From: Pontederia crassipes
Taxonomy: Eukaryota; Streptophyta; Magnoliopsida; Commelinales; Pontederiaceae
Reading direction: 5' to 3'
Length of the DNA stretch: 64,000 bases
Assembly (NCBI GenBank): GCA_030549335.1
Contig: CM060194.1
Coordinates: 70,716,077 to 70,780,076, forward strand
This document shows, one piece after another, positions 49,601-61,522 of this stretch. A model generated the notes under the pieces. The model saw only the letters and a list, made by a program, of their open reading frames with translations, was not told the DNA's origin and searched no databases. Positions within the stretch are counted from its first letter, which is position 1, and every line of letters begins with the position of its first letter. The position numbers and the translations under genes were made by a program.

Positions 49601-52600
49601 AGAAGGACTGCCCCAAGAAGAAGAAAGACGCGATTGCTGCAGTAGTTCACTAGAATAGCGAATCTGATGATGATTTGACTCTCACGGTGTCTGATCAGAG
49701 ATATTTGGAAGAGAGTTGGGTTCTAGAGAGTTGGGTTCTCGACTCAGGATGTTCCTATCATATGACTTCGCACAGAGAGTGATTCTCAACTTATCAAAAT
49801 ATTGATGGCGGAAACGTCATCATGAGCAATGATGCAGCCTGTAAAATAGTTAGTATCGGCTCAATTCAGATCAGAAGTCATGACAATCGAGTGAGGATTT
49901 TGGCAGAGGTTCGTCATGTTCCGCAACTGAAGAAAAATCTGATATCGTTAAGAGTTCTGGACTCCAAAGGATGTCGGATGGATGCTGCAGGAGATGTTTT
50001 CACGGTCACCAAGGGTGATGTTGAAGTCATGATAGGAGTCAGGCAAAAGTCCTTGTACATACTACAAGGCACAGTAATTTCTGGCGTAGCTGCAGTACAT
50101 AGTTCATCCAAATCAGAATCAGAAGCATCCAAGTTGTGGCACATGCGACTTGGACATATGGGTCAGAAAGGGATGGACATCGTCAGCAAGCGCAATCTTC
50201 TGGATGGTCATAAGATATCTAAAATTGGATTCTGCAAGCACTATGTTTTTGGCAAGCAAAAATGACATTAATTCAGTAAAGCCGTGCACAGGACGAAGGC
50301 AACACTCGATTACATCCACGCTGACTGTTGGGGCCCCTCTCGTGTTCCATCTCTAGGAGGTTCTAGATACTTCCTATGTGTGATAGATGATTACTCAATG
50401 ATGACATGAGTATTAATGATGAAGCACAAGAGCGAGACATTCGAAGCTTTCAAATAATGGAAGACTGGTGGAGAATCAGACATCGAGAAAAATGAAACAT
50501 CTTCGTACCGATAACGGCTTGGAGTTCTGTTCGTCTGAATTTGATCGATTATGCAAGGATGAAGACATTGCCAGACATCGCACTGTCAGAAATACACCAC
50601 GGCAGAATGGTGTAGCAGAACGCGTGAACAAAACTCTTCTGGAGAGGGCACGATGCATGCTCTCTAATTCTGGTCTGAACAAGTCATTCTGGGCTGAGGC
50701 TGTTAGCACAGCATGCTATCTTGTCAATCGGAATCCTACAACCGCTATCGATTTAAAGACTTCTATTGAGGTATGGTCAGGTAATCTCGTTGATTATACT
50801 AATCTTTGGTTGTCCAGAATATTATCATGTCGGCGAAGGAAAACTGGAACCAAGGGCCAAAGGAGTTTTTGTGGGATATGGTGCAGGTGTAAAAGGCTTC
50901 ATAATTTGGTCTCTTTCAGAGGATAAGGTTATTCATAGCAAAAACGTATCTTTTGATGAGATGTCTATGCTCAAGCAGAAATCAAATCTTGTTAACTCAG
51001 CAGAGGAGGGTGTCGACAAACAGGTGGAGTTTGGATTAACTCCAATTCAGAATAAGACAGAAGAATCTCATCAAGCTGAACAACCTAAACTTGAGGAGCA
51101 AGCAGAAGAAGCAATGATAAGTCTAGCTGCAGGACGTGCTCGCAGGCAAGTAGGTCCTTCTAAGAGTTATGGCTTTGAGGACATGGTTGCATATGCATTC
51201 CAAGTAGTTGAAGAGGTGGAATCGCCAGATTAAGCTACAAGAATGCTATCAGATGTGCAAAATTAGAATTGAGACTGACGGCGGCAGAGAGTGTTAGATA
51301 TCTGATTGTAGGATTCAATTCAAGGTGGAGATTTATTAATTAATGCCTTGAATCCTACTTTAACTGAAAATCTGTTTGGATCCCAAGAAGTAAAAGAAAA
51401 CATGTCTACCATATTCTGTATATTTCCTTATCATGATATTGTTAAGGAATTAATTTATTTCCTTATTACAAGGTAGGTGTCCTATTTTCTGTTGGTCTCT
51501 AATTCCTATCATATGTTAAAGAGAGTGCCTATATAAATTCCCTAAGGGTCCAAAGAGAAATAAAATCTGATCTTGTAATTCTCCTCTGTTTCTTCCATCT
51601 AATACAATTCTGCGTCGCCTTAAATTTCTCGAGTTTTCTCGCGGTGCATAATTTATCTCGTGCAAAAATCCTAACAAAACATGTACTCACGTGTGAGTAT
51701 GAACTTTTTATTCCATGGATGGCTAAATCGAGAATGACTCCTTAAAGATTAAGATCACATGTGAATACTATATTTCTTTTCCTCAAATAACTTATAATCT
51801 TGAGGGAAAGATCATCGGAATATGCTGAAGAATAGCACATCTCTTCAACTTAATGAGAGTTGAACAAAGGGTTTAAAAATGAGTGTCAATTGAGATAAAG
51901 AGAAATGCCGTCTATTCATATCAGAAATCACTAAATTAATAGGTAGAAGTAGAACCATCACTTAAGACATTACTATGATGGTTATGACCAAACTCACCAT
52001 TGTTTCTTCTTCGTTTCCGGAGGGTGGCTTGAGTTTCAGAATATGGTGTGACAGATTCAATTAATCTATCCGATGAAAAAAGATTCAGTGGCGTTGCGTT
52101 TGGAGCTGAAAGAGTAAAAATCACGATAAGAAAATGAGGGAATTAGGGAGCTAATAAATAAGCAGCAGAAAGTACACATGCATGCAACCTGACGAGCTCC
52201 ATCCTTGTGACCCAAAAAAGTATATCTGTTCATAATGATGTAAAAGGGACATGTAGTACTTGCGCAATACAAAAGACGCATTTGTAGCAGTAGAGGGAAA
52301 ATTGAAAGCAGCAGTTACTTCTCGCCATCTCCGATCTGCAATTACCTGCAATAGAAAAATTAAAATAAAGTAAAGATGAGAACAAAGACACACACAGAAA
52401 TACAAGTTTTCACTTCAGCAAGATCCTTGAGGCATTGATCAATATAACATCTACATCAATTTGAAGAAAGCACTACTTTCTTTTTGGGTAAAAGGCACTA
52501 TTAAACTTTTAGCTAAAAGGGAAATGATACGTTTATTCCAGAGACATAAATGAGTAGAAAAAACAGAACAATCTTAATTTTATTAGCTCTATAAGGATAA

Positions 52601-54801
52601 AATATGAAAAGGAAAACATCACCATAACTTGGAATTCTGAATGCTATGAACCAGTAATGTGTATCTCAAGGCATGATAGTCTTTGGAATGTTCTCTCTAA
52701 ATTCTGAATCATCTCTCCACATTACATAATTGCCTTTGATATTTCGAGACCATGTTAAGAATGTGGTAAGAAACACATAAATATAGAAATCCATGAAATC
52801 CCCAAGTAAATAGTAGACAAAACAAGCAATCATTTTGCATCCAAGAATGAAAGAAGGCCACAATAATTCATTTTAGGTTTATATAAATCATGTACAATCC
52901 AATCAAAGGCCCAAGCCCGAACTCCACGGCAAAATTTATTCCTGTGTCAGGGATGGCACCGGTGGAGTACATCCATCATCCCAAATTCTTGGGGGAAGGG
53001 GGAAGGGCAGGGAGAGAGGGTACTCTCTCCCCACTTGGATTCTCAAATACGGGATCTTGAACGAGGACAACTCAATAGAGATTCCCAAAGGGCGAGGATT
53101 TCTTTCACCCTTGCCTATGCTCCTGGAAAACCGCAATAAGTTCAATCAACTCAATACTAAGTTATTTCCAATTCTTCCCTAACTGAGACAACAGGTCCTT
53201 GGTTGACTGATCATCAAACAACAACAACAATAAAGCCTTATCCCACTAGGTGGGGTCGGCTACATGGATCATACGACGCCATTCCGCTCTATTAGTAACC
53301 AAACCTTTCGGTATATTAACTGATCATCAATCAAAAAGAAAAATAAAACAAGAAGCCAAACAATACAAGGGATGGAATTATTCACTGGTGTCAATCATCA
53401 ATGGTGTGTCATCAAAGTTTCTTTTTTTATTTTTAAGAGCAGGTTTGTCATCAAAGTTATAAATGGAAACATGTTCTAATACCAAAGAAATGGGTGCTCT
53501 AAATCTAAGTACATGTGCATGAATAGGAACTACTTGGACATTCAAGTACAAATACACTTAACACATTGATAGCATTCAGTATACTACTATTTTAGTTCCA
53601 AGTGTCACATCATAGCATGTTACAAGTCATAAACACCTTTAAATACATTCCAAGTTCAAATCCCAAAATATCAATCAGTTCAAGGCATAATGCACATTTC
53701 TAGCCTGTTTCTGTTAGGTTTAGACAGCAAAATATGGAGATCACTAGAAAGAGATATAAAAATATATAATAGAGAATAAAAGTAAAAAAGATATAACACT
53801 TCATCATTGTGACCTGGTTTCATGATGTAGTACGTACCTTCTCGAGTCCACCTCGAGATGTTACTTCAGTGAAAAGTTGACGAAGATCAAGGTCTCTTCC
53901 CCCTATAATTGGTATCCTTCAGGAAAGATGACATATATTAGAAAGACAATAACCACAAAGAAGTGCAAAAAAAATCTTATGAGGGCGGAAAGTAAAATGA
54001 AAGAAATAAACTTTAGATGCCATGGCACAAATTACTTGAAATTCAAGGAAGAAGAATATAGACCACAGGTGACTTCAATGATCAAGAAACTGATAAACAC
54101 GTAAATAATGACCGTAGAAGATGAAACCTTGCATATCTTGATTCATGTTCATAGAACTCCCAAGCACAACTTTCTTTATTATGTAAATATGTTGACTGTT
54201 GAAAGAACTAGATGACAAATACTGATCTTCTAAGTCATGTTATTACTGCACATTGAACAATTAGCAGCATGAATGTGTGACATATAGCTTATAGTCCTTC
54301 ACTCTGTTGTCCATATAAAAATAATGTATATGAAATTTCATAATATCATTGCAGATCAAAATGGGAAAAAAACCTTCTAATTATTATTAGTAGTATCACC
54401 GTCGTCGTCATTAAATTCAATATTTTTCTCATCATTGAACATGAAGAGTTCATCTATTGAAGTAATGAACTCTCATTAAGTCAGTCAATTAAAGGCCTAA
54501 ACGAAAAATATTGTGGTGTAAAATCCAATTACTTCTTCCTGTGTAGAGTGACGTAGATGGAGTCGTAAAAAATTCTCAAGTAGCAAATTTGCATTATTTT
54601 TTGTTTACTCGTATACCTTCAGTAAGGGAATTTAAAATGCACCATCACCCAAGTGGCACATGATGTCTGAGGTCAGCTGGATTGGAATAACGTATAAAGG
54701 TTGTCAAAACTAGACAGAACAGCAATACGGAAATATCTTCAATTCAAATCTAAACAGTTAAAGTAGGCGGCTGAACAAATGTAAATAAAGTGATATAGAT
54801 A

Positions 54802-54834
<33 letters not shown>

Positions 54835-57800
54835 TTAGATTAAACTATTAATAGTATATATTTGTCAAATTTAAAACATAATTACTTAATAAATCCTAAA
54901 TATAACAAAGTATAATAATATAATTAGTAAGTTTTTTAAGATAACATTAGGACAATGAAAACAAGATTTTTTAGCCAGCAAATATAAAGTATAATTTACA
55001 AATTAAGTTTCTGGTTCATGTTATTTTAATCTATGAAGCATGGGTACGTCAATTTGGTTGGACTACCCATGTTGATACGTACCCGATATGGGTACATTTG
55101 GATACACAATGGGTACGGGTGCACAGACATACCCATATGTGGAAGAAACTGGCAGAAAAAGTTTGACATCTTTTTAGGTGCTCATTGCTCCAAATCTTAC
55201 CAACAACTTTGCTCGAGAGTTTTAGAGGACAGATTAAGGAATTCCATCATGGACAGGGAGATGAGAAGCACCGGTTTTGTTTTTGAGATTTCTCACATAT
55301 ATATTTCTAAATGTCTATATATGTAACAATTTTTTTTAGGGGACTATATATGTAACATTAATAAATATACATACCCATACTCTATTTTATGAAAAAATGA
55401 CATATCCCATACCCGTACCAATACCAATACCGATACCATATCCATATCATCCATGCAAAATAGATTTTAATGATTATGCCTTGAAACTGCTTATTTAGAT
55501 GGACCACACTAAATATGAATACAGGTAAATTATCGACTTTAAAGGTAATGAAAATACAAACTATAAAAATGAATTTTCATGTTTCTGCGCAAGAGGAGGA
55601 AGGTGCTTACAAGCTCAATCTAGCACCAAGTCAATTAAATGAGAAACTAATTAAAATGAATTAAGATCCTGAAATGGACCCATCATAAAATGAATGAAGC
55701 CAGAGAGTTAAAATTGTCATTAATTTTATATGCCCATTAATGTAGAATATCTTGCTTACGTGCATGCAGAACCATTAGGAGGCAGATCATTTTTAAGTAT
55801 GCAAGCAGAAGTGCATGGAGGAAAAGTGAGAATTTTAATCAGCCACTAGTCTTAGATGTTTTGTAAACATACAAATGACGGGATTCAAACATATAAATGT
55901 GGGTTCTTCCAAGGTTCTTGATGACAATGTCACATGATCACCAATAATGGCATCAATCAACTGGTAAGAATATCAAGATACATATCAAGACTATTTGGTG
56001 ATTGCTTGATGGTGTTTCTCTCAAAAATCTTGAATTTGGTGCCTCATAAGCACATTGGTGAAGAATGAGGCCTTACTCGGCGCTTTCTCCATAACCTCAT
56101 ATTTTTTGTGGATACTGAAATCACCATCCTGGTCCTGTAGGACGCAACTCTTAATCCCGATTAAATACTAAATTCACTGACACAGCTCAAGCATAAACTT
56201 GAGAGAAAACTTATCTTGAATACAAACCCTGATCTTGGGAAAGATTTCAAGAAAATTTCTGAAATCCAAAGCTCTACATTAAATCCTTTCACAAAACATA
56301 ATAGATTATGAATAGCTGCAGGGTATTTTTCAGCTTCCAATGCACATTACTAGATCAACTGTTCATATTTTGCCTCATAAAAAAGATGATCATATTTTTT
56401 GAGAGGAAAAGATGATCATATTTTGTAACTTGATTGAAATAAAATAAACATCATTCAGTGTCAGCAACCTAAGAACATAATGTGTTGAATTATATAAAAG
56501 AGTTATCTACGTATTTTTTTCTTTCTGGATAAGTTTATATGTTGCACACATGCATCGGAATATCTGTATCCTTTTAAGTGGGGACTACTAGATCGTCATT
56601 TAGGGGAAAGAGTTAAACAAGGCATCATAAATTACCAAAAGAAATAACTTTGTATCGAACAGCTAGAAAGCAAACTTTTAGAATTTTATGCCTGACATCA
56701 ATAAAGATTCTGAGAGCACACTGCACTAAAGTGTAATAGATTGTGACAGTAACAAGTGACTTTCAAGAGATTTGTTTGGTTTTCATATTAAATCCATCAC
56801 CATCAAAACTCAGAGAAAAAGTACATTATGGTAAGAACAAAATTGATCGCAAAAAGTAACTGGAGACAATTGTTCCATAAAATACTTTAACAGAAATATA
56901 ATTGGTCTAAATCCTCAAATATGAATCCACAGGATCAACCTCAAAATATGAAGCACAGAAGAAATTATGAGTTCCTTCAGATTCGCAAGCCCACTAGTCT
57001 TAAAAGTTTTGCTATTCAGCAACCGTGAACACATAATAGTGAATCTCAAATAACATAATGTATGCAAAAAACAAATAGAGCACATGGTAATCAAGAATCC
57101 ACTATGCTTGCTTGAAGGTTGCATCAATTGAAAAAGGATGACAGACCTCAAAAGAAAGTTTCAGAGTATTAATAAAGTAACATATTGTAGAATCAAAGAA
57201 ACTCCACCTATGTTTTATAGCCGGTCCCAAGCCCGGATAAAGGAGGAGGGTTGTGTTAGGCCCCGACAGCCAGCGTAAAACTCTGTCGAATCTTATGAAC
57301 ATGGATCAACGAATATAGCGGAATGGCGTCGTATGATCCATGTAGCCGACCCCACCTAGTGGGATAAGGCTTTGTTGTTGTTGTTGTTGTATTGTAGAAT
57401 CAAAGAAAGAAAACAGATCCGAAAAACTATAGTGTATGTCATAGTGAATGGAAAATACTGTCATGATGTGTGCAAAGCACTCACTTGTGCAGTTGTGCTA
57501 CCATACTGACCTATTCATAATCCAGCTCCATTATAATCACAGAGTTATAATTTCTAAAGTTTTAAGCCCTCAATTTCAAAACAATGATTTGAAGAATACC
57601 AGAAAGAGCCAAGGCAAAAAGAGATGCAAACAAATTATATTTGTAAAGGTAGGACTATGTCTAACAGAAAAGATATTTCAATAAAGATGGAGCTGAAGTA
57701 TCTGACACTAGAATTAAGAAAGATAGAGATTGAATGTGTGGCAGAAGCGATTGGATATAAGCTCGTGCAAGTAATGACAATTGACACATAAGGAAGTAGA

Positions 57801-58253
57801 TTAATGGAATCCTGATATAGTTAATTGATTGCAGCACACAGCATCTATCTCAATTCTATCGATAATGTTTTGATTTGATTGTTAATTAAGTTGGTCAAGA
57901 TTCCTCTTGTGACAAATTTAGGACTAGGACCGAAAAAAGGCAAAGGAATGGGATGACATGTTTGCATTATTATCAATAAAATGAACACTTCTAATTCATC
58001 GTACACACATAAACGCAGGGAGACAGAGAGATAGTGAGCCTCACATGAATTTTGTTCCCATCATGATGTGTAGTTTCTCCAGAGTTTCCCTAAACAGTTT
58101 TTCGTTAGCGATTACTTCTTCATACTTTGCCAAGGGCTTCGGGTACGGATGATAGTTCGCGCATGTCGTCTGCTGAGCATCAGGTCCCGTCACTTCCTTC
58201 CCTTTCTCCAGGATTTTCGCCCTCGATTCGCCCATCGTCTCATTCCCCTGCAT
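46644..58253 (-). CDS. HMGB15: ARID-HMG DNA-binding protein (HMGB15-like); six coding exons, 467 aa
   Basis: Coding exons, 5' to 3' on the minus strand: 58253-58045, 53916-53838, 52345-52189, 52105-51998, 47592-47222, 47123-46644. All junctions are GT-AG and in phase. Residues about 46-142 are an ARID/BRIGHT domain (KFMIPIIGGRDLDLRQLF, VTSRGGLEKV, SFVLRKYY). Residues 246-257 are a run of Arg/Lys, a likely nuclear signal. Residues 261-330 are an HMG box (HPKPNRSGYNFFFAEQHARL, IGELWNKL). Residues 376-392 are an Asp/Glu tract. This plant-specific ARID+HMG combination is found in Arabidopsis HMGB9, 10, 11 and 15; the length and acidic tail fit HMGB15 best, but the paralogue is inferred. It is nuclear and binds AT-rich DNA by family knowledge. 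A splice acceptor at about 58268 implies an upstream 5' untranslated exon. Introns 1 and 4 exceed 4 kb and hold transposons. Confidence 0.9.
47850..48175 (-). mobile_element. LINE 3'-end fragment with reverse-transcriptase zinc-binding motif
   Basis: The minus frame 48168-47983 encodes CPLCDEAEEHIDHLFVEC, the CxxC...HxxxxC pattern of the zinc-binding region after LINE reverse transcriptase (zf-RVT). It continues with FWSRM and WQLLRDRA. No upstream reverse transcriptase is present, so the copy is strongly 5'-truncated. It lies in intron 4 of the ARID-HMG gene in the same orientation. Confidence 0.65.
48467..48828 (+). repeat. 5' LTR of Copia element 2 (362 bp)
   Basis: TGTTAGTTAATG ... ATCCTAACA, followed by ACTAGTATCAGAGC, a primer-binding site with one change from the Met-tRNA type. 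Confidence 0.93.
48879..51233 (+). pseudogene. Copia Gag-protease-integrase remnant; reverse transcriptase and RNase H deleted
   Basis: Gag starts at 48879 with the same MTSHNMNIEKF-type beginning as the sister copy (MASHNVSVEKF) and keeps GVWAPL, where copy 1 has a stop. A frameshift lies near 49190-49230. The zinc knuckle CNYCKESGHxKKDCP has a stop in place of Trp. The protease block WVLDSGCSYHMT (near 49735) is preceded by a short duplication of the ESWVL codons. Integrase pieces include RTDNGLEFCSSEFD and NTPRQNGVAERVN (50480-50640). After GFEDMVAYAFQVVEEVE the frame ends at 51233 and the sequence jumps, near 51270, to the 3' noncoding part. Confidence 0.92.
51334..51676 (+). repeat. 3' LTR of Copia element 2 (343 bp)
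   Basis: It follows the polypurine tract CAAGGTGGAGATT. The first bases are TATTAATTAATG, so the terminal TG has mutated to TA. It ends ATCCTAACA. Confidence 0.92.
53218..53318 (-). mobile_element. Short SINE copy with 12-bp target duplication
   Basis: On the minus strand it ends ...CTAGTGGGATAAGGCTTT and a GTTGTTGTT tail, as in the copy at 57202-57389. It is flanked by ACTGATCATCAA at 53206-53217 and 53319-53330. The body is only about 100 bp, so it is 5'-truncated or a different subfamily. It lies in intron 2 of the ARID-HMG gene, in the sense orientation. Confidence 0.75.
54802..54828. repeat. Short (AT)n microsatellite
   Basis: An AT dinucleotide run in intron 1 of the ARID-HMG gene. 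Confidence 0.8.
57202..57389 (+). mobile_element. Au-type SINE, 188 bp, with 19-bp target duplication
   Basis: The 19-bp sequence TATTGTAGAATCAAAGAAA occurs at 57183-57201 and exactly again at 57390-57408. Between them lies a body with CCGGTCCCAAGCCCGGATAA and a 3' end GGGATAAGGCTTTGTTGTTG, both of which I recall from the widespread plant Au SINE. It is antisense to the ARID-HMG gene, in intron 1. Confidence 0.85.
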
Positions 58254-58487
58254 CCCACCCTCAGCACCTGCATGCAATAAAAAAGACAAACTGATAAAAA
58301 AAATAGGCGAAAGGGAGCATGTTGTGACAACATATATATTGTGCAGAATAATCACCGTCGGATTAAAATTTGATGATTAGATTTAAAATAACAACTTAAA
58401 AAGGTTGTGCCACTTCTTCAGCCATGAGATCAATATTCCTCACAGCCACAACTCTCTCACAGCCACCGAACCCACCTTGTCTCAATC

Positions 58488-58800
58488 TTTCTCCTCCATC
58501 TCTCCCTTTCTCTCTCTCAACGCCATGGATACCTAAGCTCTTTCTCCTCCATCTCTCCCTTTCTCTCTCTCAACGCCATGGATACCTTGATTATCCATTT
58601 CAGATGCCGCCGCTGCCCTCTCTCCCTCTTCCTCTCTCTTTGAGGTGCCGCCGCTGCCCTCTCTCTCACTCTCTTTCAGGTGCTGCCGCTGCCTTCTCTC
58701 TCTCCCTCTCTCCCTTTTCCACTCGTTCAGGTGCTGCCGCTGCTCTCCCTCTCTCCCACTTCCTCTCTCTTTCAAGTGCCACCGCTGCCCCTCCCTCTTC
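58488..58800. repeat. CT-rich minisatellites upstream of the ARID-HMG gene
   Basis: A 47-bp block starting TTTCTCCTCCATCTCTCCCT at 58488 is repeated at 58541. It is followed by five units beginning AGRTGCYGCCGCTGC at about 58602, 58640, 58677, 58729 and 58774, with CT-rich spacers of 20-35 bp. The position is just 5' of the first known coding exon, so it may lie in the promoter or an untranslated exon. All the reading frames here are repeat artefacts. Confidence 0.8.
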
Positions 58801-58959
58801 CTCTCTTTTCCCTCACATCCGACGAGGATGCAGCCACTGTTCTCCCTCCCTCCTCTCCATTATGAGATCCGTCGTTGCCTTTTAATACACACCAGCCATA
58901 AACTAATCTGTTTACCTTCTCTCTGGATGTCGATCCTCCCTCTTCCCTTTGTCGGATGA

Positions 58960-60830
58960 CCGTCAGACAAAAAAGCGATGCACTCTTCACCTCGGAAGGT
59001 GGCGTGGCACGAGGAAGGACCCTTCCTTTGTTTTGTTTATGGTTATAACAGTGAGGAAGACGATGCAGGGCAGGGGAATATAAATATTATGGCTGGTGTT
59101 GGGGGAGATAAATATGCTAATAATATTAATAATGGAAATGTAAATATTGTAAGAAACAATAATAAATATATGTGCATTTATTATTATGAGTTTTGAGAGA
59201 GAAATTTGTGAGGTTGGCAGGGCTTAGAGAGAACGTGTCACATTTAGGCCTCGGATATAACGGCAAACCCCTTATGGGAAGATTTTTTCAATATTTTATT
59301 TTATTTTATTTTTGAGTTTATAGGGAGTTGCGATTAGATTTTTAATATTTTATCATAATTATTATATGGTTAATAGTAATGATGGTGATATGGTTATTAA
59401 TGAAATAAATATGGAGAATGGAAAAGTTAAATTTGACTCCTCGCATTAATTTTTCCATTAATAGGAAAGGGAATGGGATTAGATTTCTTTGGACTTATTC
59501 ACCAGCAACCTTTTTTTTCTCATGTATCACAAATGTCACGAGGTTTCGTAATTAATGAAAAAAGATTAATATAAATTTTAAAATTTTCTTTATAAATTGA
59601 AAATAGACATATTCAAATTAAAGTAATGATGAAAATTGAACTCCTTATAAATAATTAATCGAAAAAGTTAAAGTAAAAAAAAAGTCCCAATGAAAATCCT
59701 ATGATCGATAGGATTATTTTCATTCATAAAATCATTTATTTATCTTAATATGTAATCTTTTTTTTTACATTATGTAACTCATATTTGAAGCCCAATGTTT
59801 GGAATGTATATTTTAGTTATGATATTAGATGTTTATACTATGTTTTAGAATTTAAAATTTATAATCTATACAATATTAAAAGAAATAAAGAATTTGTAAG
59901 AAAAGTTGACATTCAGGCAAGGGCGGAGGTAGGGTGGGTTTGCAGGCACTGAAATTCCTATTACTTATTTAATACTTCGACAATTTACATTTATACTATT
60001 GACTTATTTGTTAGCAATGCTCCTATTTTCTATCCGAACAAGTCGCTCGGGTTGGAGACATAGAAGGCAACGATTTTTACTTCTTTTCTTCTATTTTTTT
60101 TGTTAACTATGAAATAATAAAATTATTTATATATGATTAAAATCTAATTATTTATCTTATCTTCCAAGTTTCTATTAATCCAATCAATTCATCCTTTACT
60201 TAATAGTTAATATTACCATTTTAAACTTGTTTTCATCAACAATTTTTTCAATTACTTTTATAGTCAATCTTCAAAGTTTTATAATTTTTTTATACTTATT
60301 TCATCCTATCAAATCATCCACTCTATTTTAAACATTATATTTTACTATTTTAATTGTTTTAGCTAATATAATACCTTTCATCAATGGATTCTTAATTAAG
60401 TGTCATATTATATTATGTATGATGATTTATATGTAATTATTATATCATTGATATATACATAAATGATTATGCAATATTGTTTTGTTAATATGTTAATATA
60501 ATTATATATATGTTTATAATCTTTGTTATACTATTAGCTTATTGGTTAGCAATGCTCCTATTTCCTATACAAGCAAGTCGCCCAGGTTTCAGACATCTAA
60601 GGCAATCTCCTCCACGTTTTTTTTTTTTTTTTGTCTTTCATGTAACTCCCATCTGACCATAATGTACACATTTTTTTTAACCTAGATGTTTCCTCTCCCT
60701 TCAATTGAAAGTAAACAATAACTATATCCTCTAATTTTGCAACGAAGAGTCACCCGAGTAACTTTCTTCCCATCCCACTATCTCAATATTAAATCACACC
60801 CACTATCTCATAAATTTCATTATTTCATAA
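58960..60830. other. AT-rich intergenic region
   Basis: No gene is supported. It contains a direct repeat of about 80 bp (59992-60073 and 60527-60608, beginning TATACTATT and including TTAGCAATGCTCCTAT), about 535 bp apart, which could be the ends of an old element. Confidence 0.5.
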
Positions 60831-60941
60831 ATGTCTCTCTTTCATCTCCGTTGCTCATCAGATTTTGATCGCTTTCTCCAGGGCTCGTCTCCAATCTGGG
60901 GAAAGGTTCTTGGGTTTGGATCTAGATCCATAGCGGAAAGG
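60831..60941 (+). other. Possible first exon of a gene beyond the window
   Basis: A GC-richer segment after AT-rich sequence ends at a textbook donor, AAAGG|GTAAGT, at 60941/60942. A second exon-like end with acceptor TTTATATGCAG lies at about 61469. A CACTA element interrupts the sequence at 61523. No protein family is visible, so it may be untranslated leader or chance. Confidence 0.3.
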
Positions 60942-61522
60942 GTAAGTTTGTGCTCGCCATTAGCTCTACAAGATTCGACATTTTTTCTGTCCATTTTCGC
61001 AGCTCCGTGCGTATGCATGCTTGAGAGATCTTTGCTTGGTGTATGAGGCTCGTGGCAGGTTTGCAAATCTCGCGATGTTCCTGCTACCGTGTGAGATCTA
61101 AGGAATTCTGTTTCATATAAGGAATACTTACTGCTTATTAATGTGCCCTGTCGATAGATCATGCTACAGTCGTTTCCATTATTTTTTTCCATTCAAAGTG
61201 GCTGCAGATGTTTTATTATCCATCTTGTTTTATGCTTGTTGTTGGGTGTAGTGTGGTAATAATTTCTATTTTGTGATATTTGTTTGTTTATTTATTGTCG
61301 TAGTATATTCTGTTTGAAGTTGCCTGTCTTTTAGGTGTAAGTTGGATCCCCCGACGTGGTCATTTCATGGGTGGGGAAAGGAAATAATTTGACGTGCTTC
61401 TCATGCTTCCTTTTCTTCGGACTTTGATGGCGATTTGCTGATCAAGAACTTGCTTCAATTTTATATGCAGTGGCGGTTTTTGAGCTCGAAGGTTGAAGAT
61501 TGCATTCCATTTAGAAATCTCT

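Larger units (their letters stand above)
48467..51676 (+). mobile_element. Copia element 2, internally deleted, in intron 4 of the ARID-HMG gene
   Basis: LTRs (48467-48828 and 51334-51676) are flanked by an exact AAACA duplication (48462-48466 and 51677-51681). It belongs to the same family as the copy at 29802-34419, by Gag and integrase similarity and LTR motifs. The interior stops just after the VEEVES region; the whole reverse transcriptase and RNase H are absent. It lies antisense to the host gene. Confidence 0.95.

Noticed and set aside
55033..55326. 97-codon frame with TRYGYIWIHNGYG-type repeats in intron 1
   Set aside because: It comes from repeated GGGTAC/TACCC words in the intron, with no family match, and lies between well-defined exons of the opposite-strand gene.
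58424..58885. 153-codon Ser/Leu/Pro-rich frame
   Set aside because: It is encoded by the CT-rich minisatellite and is open in more than one frame, typical of a repeat artefact.
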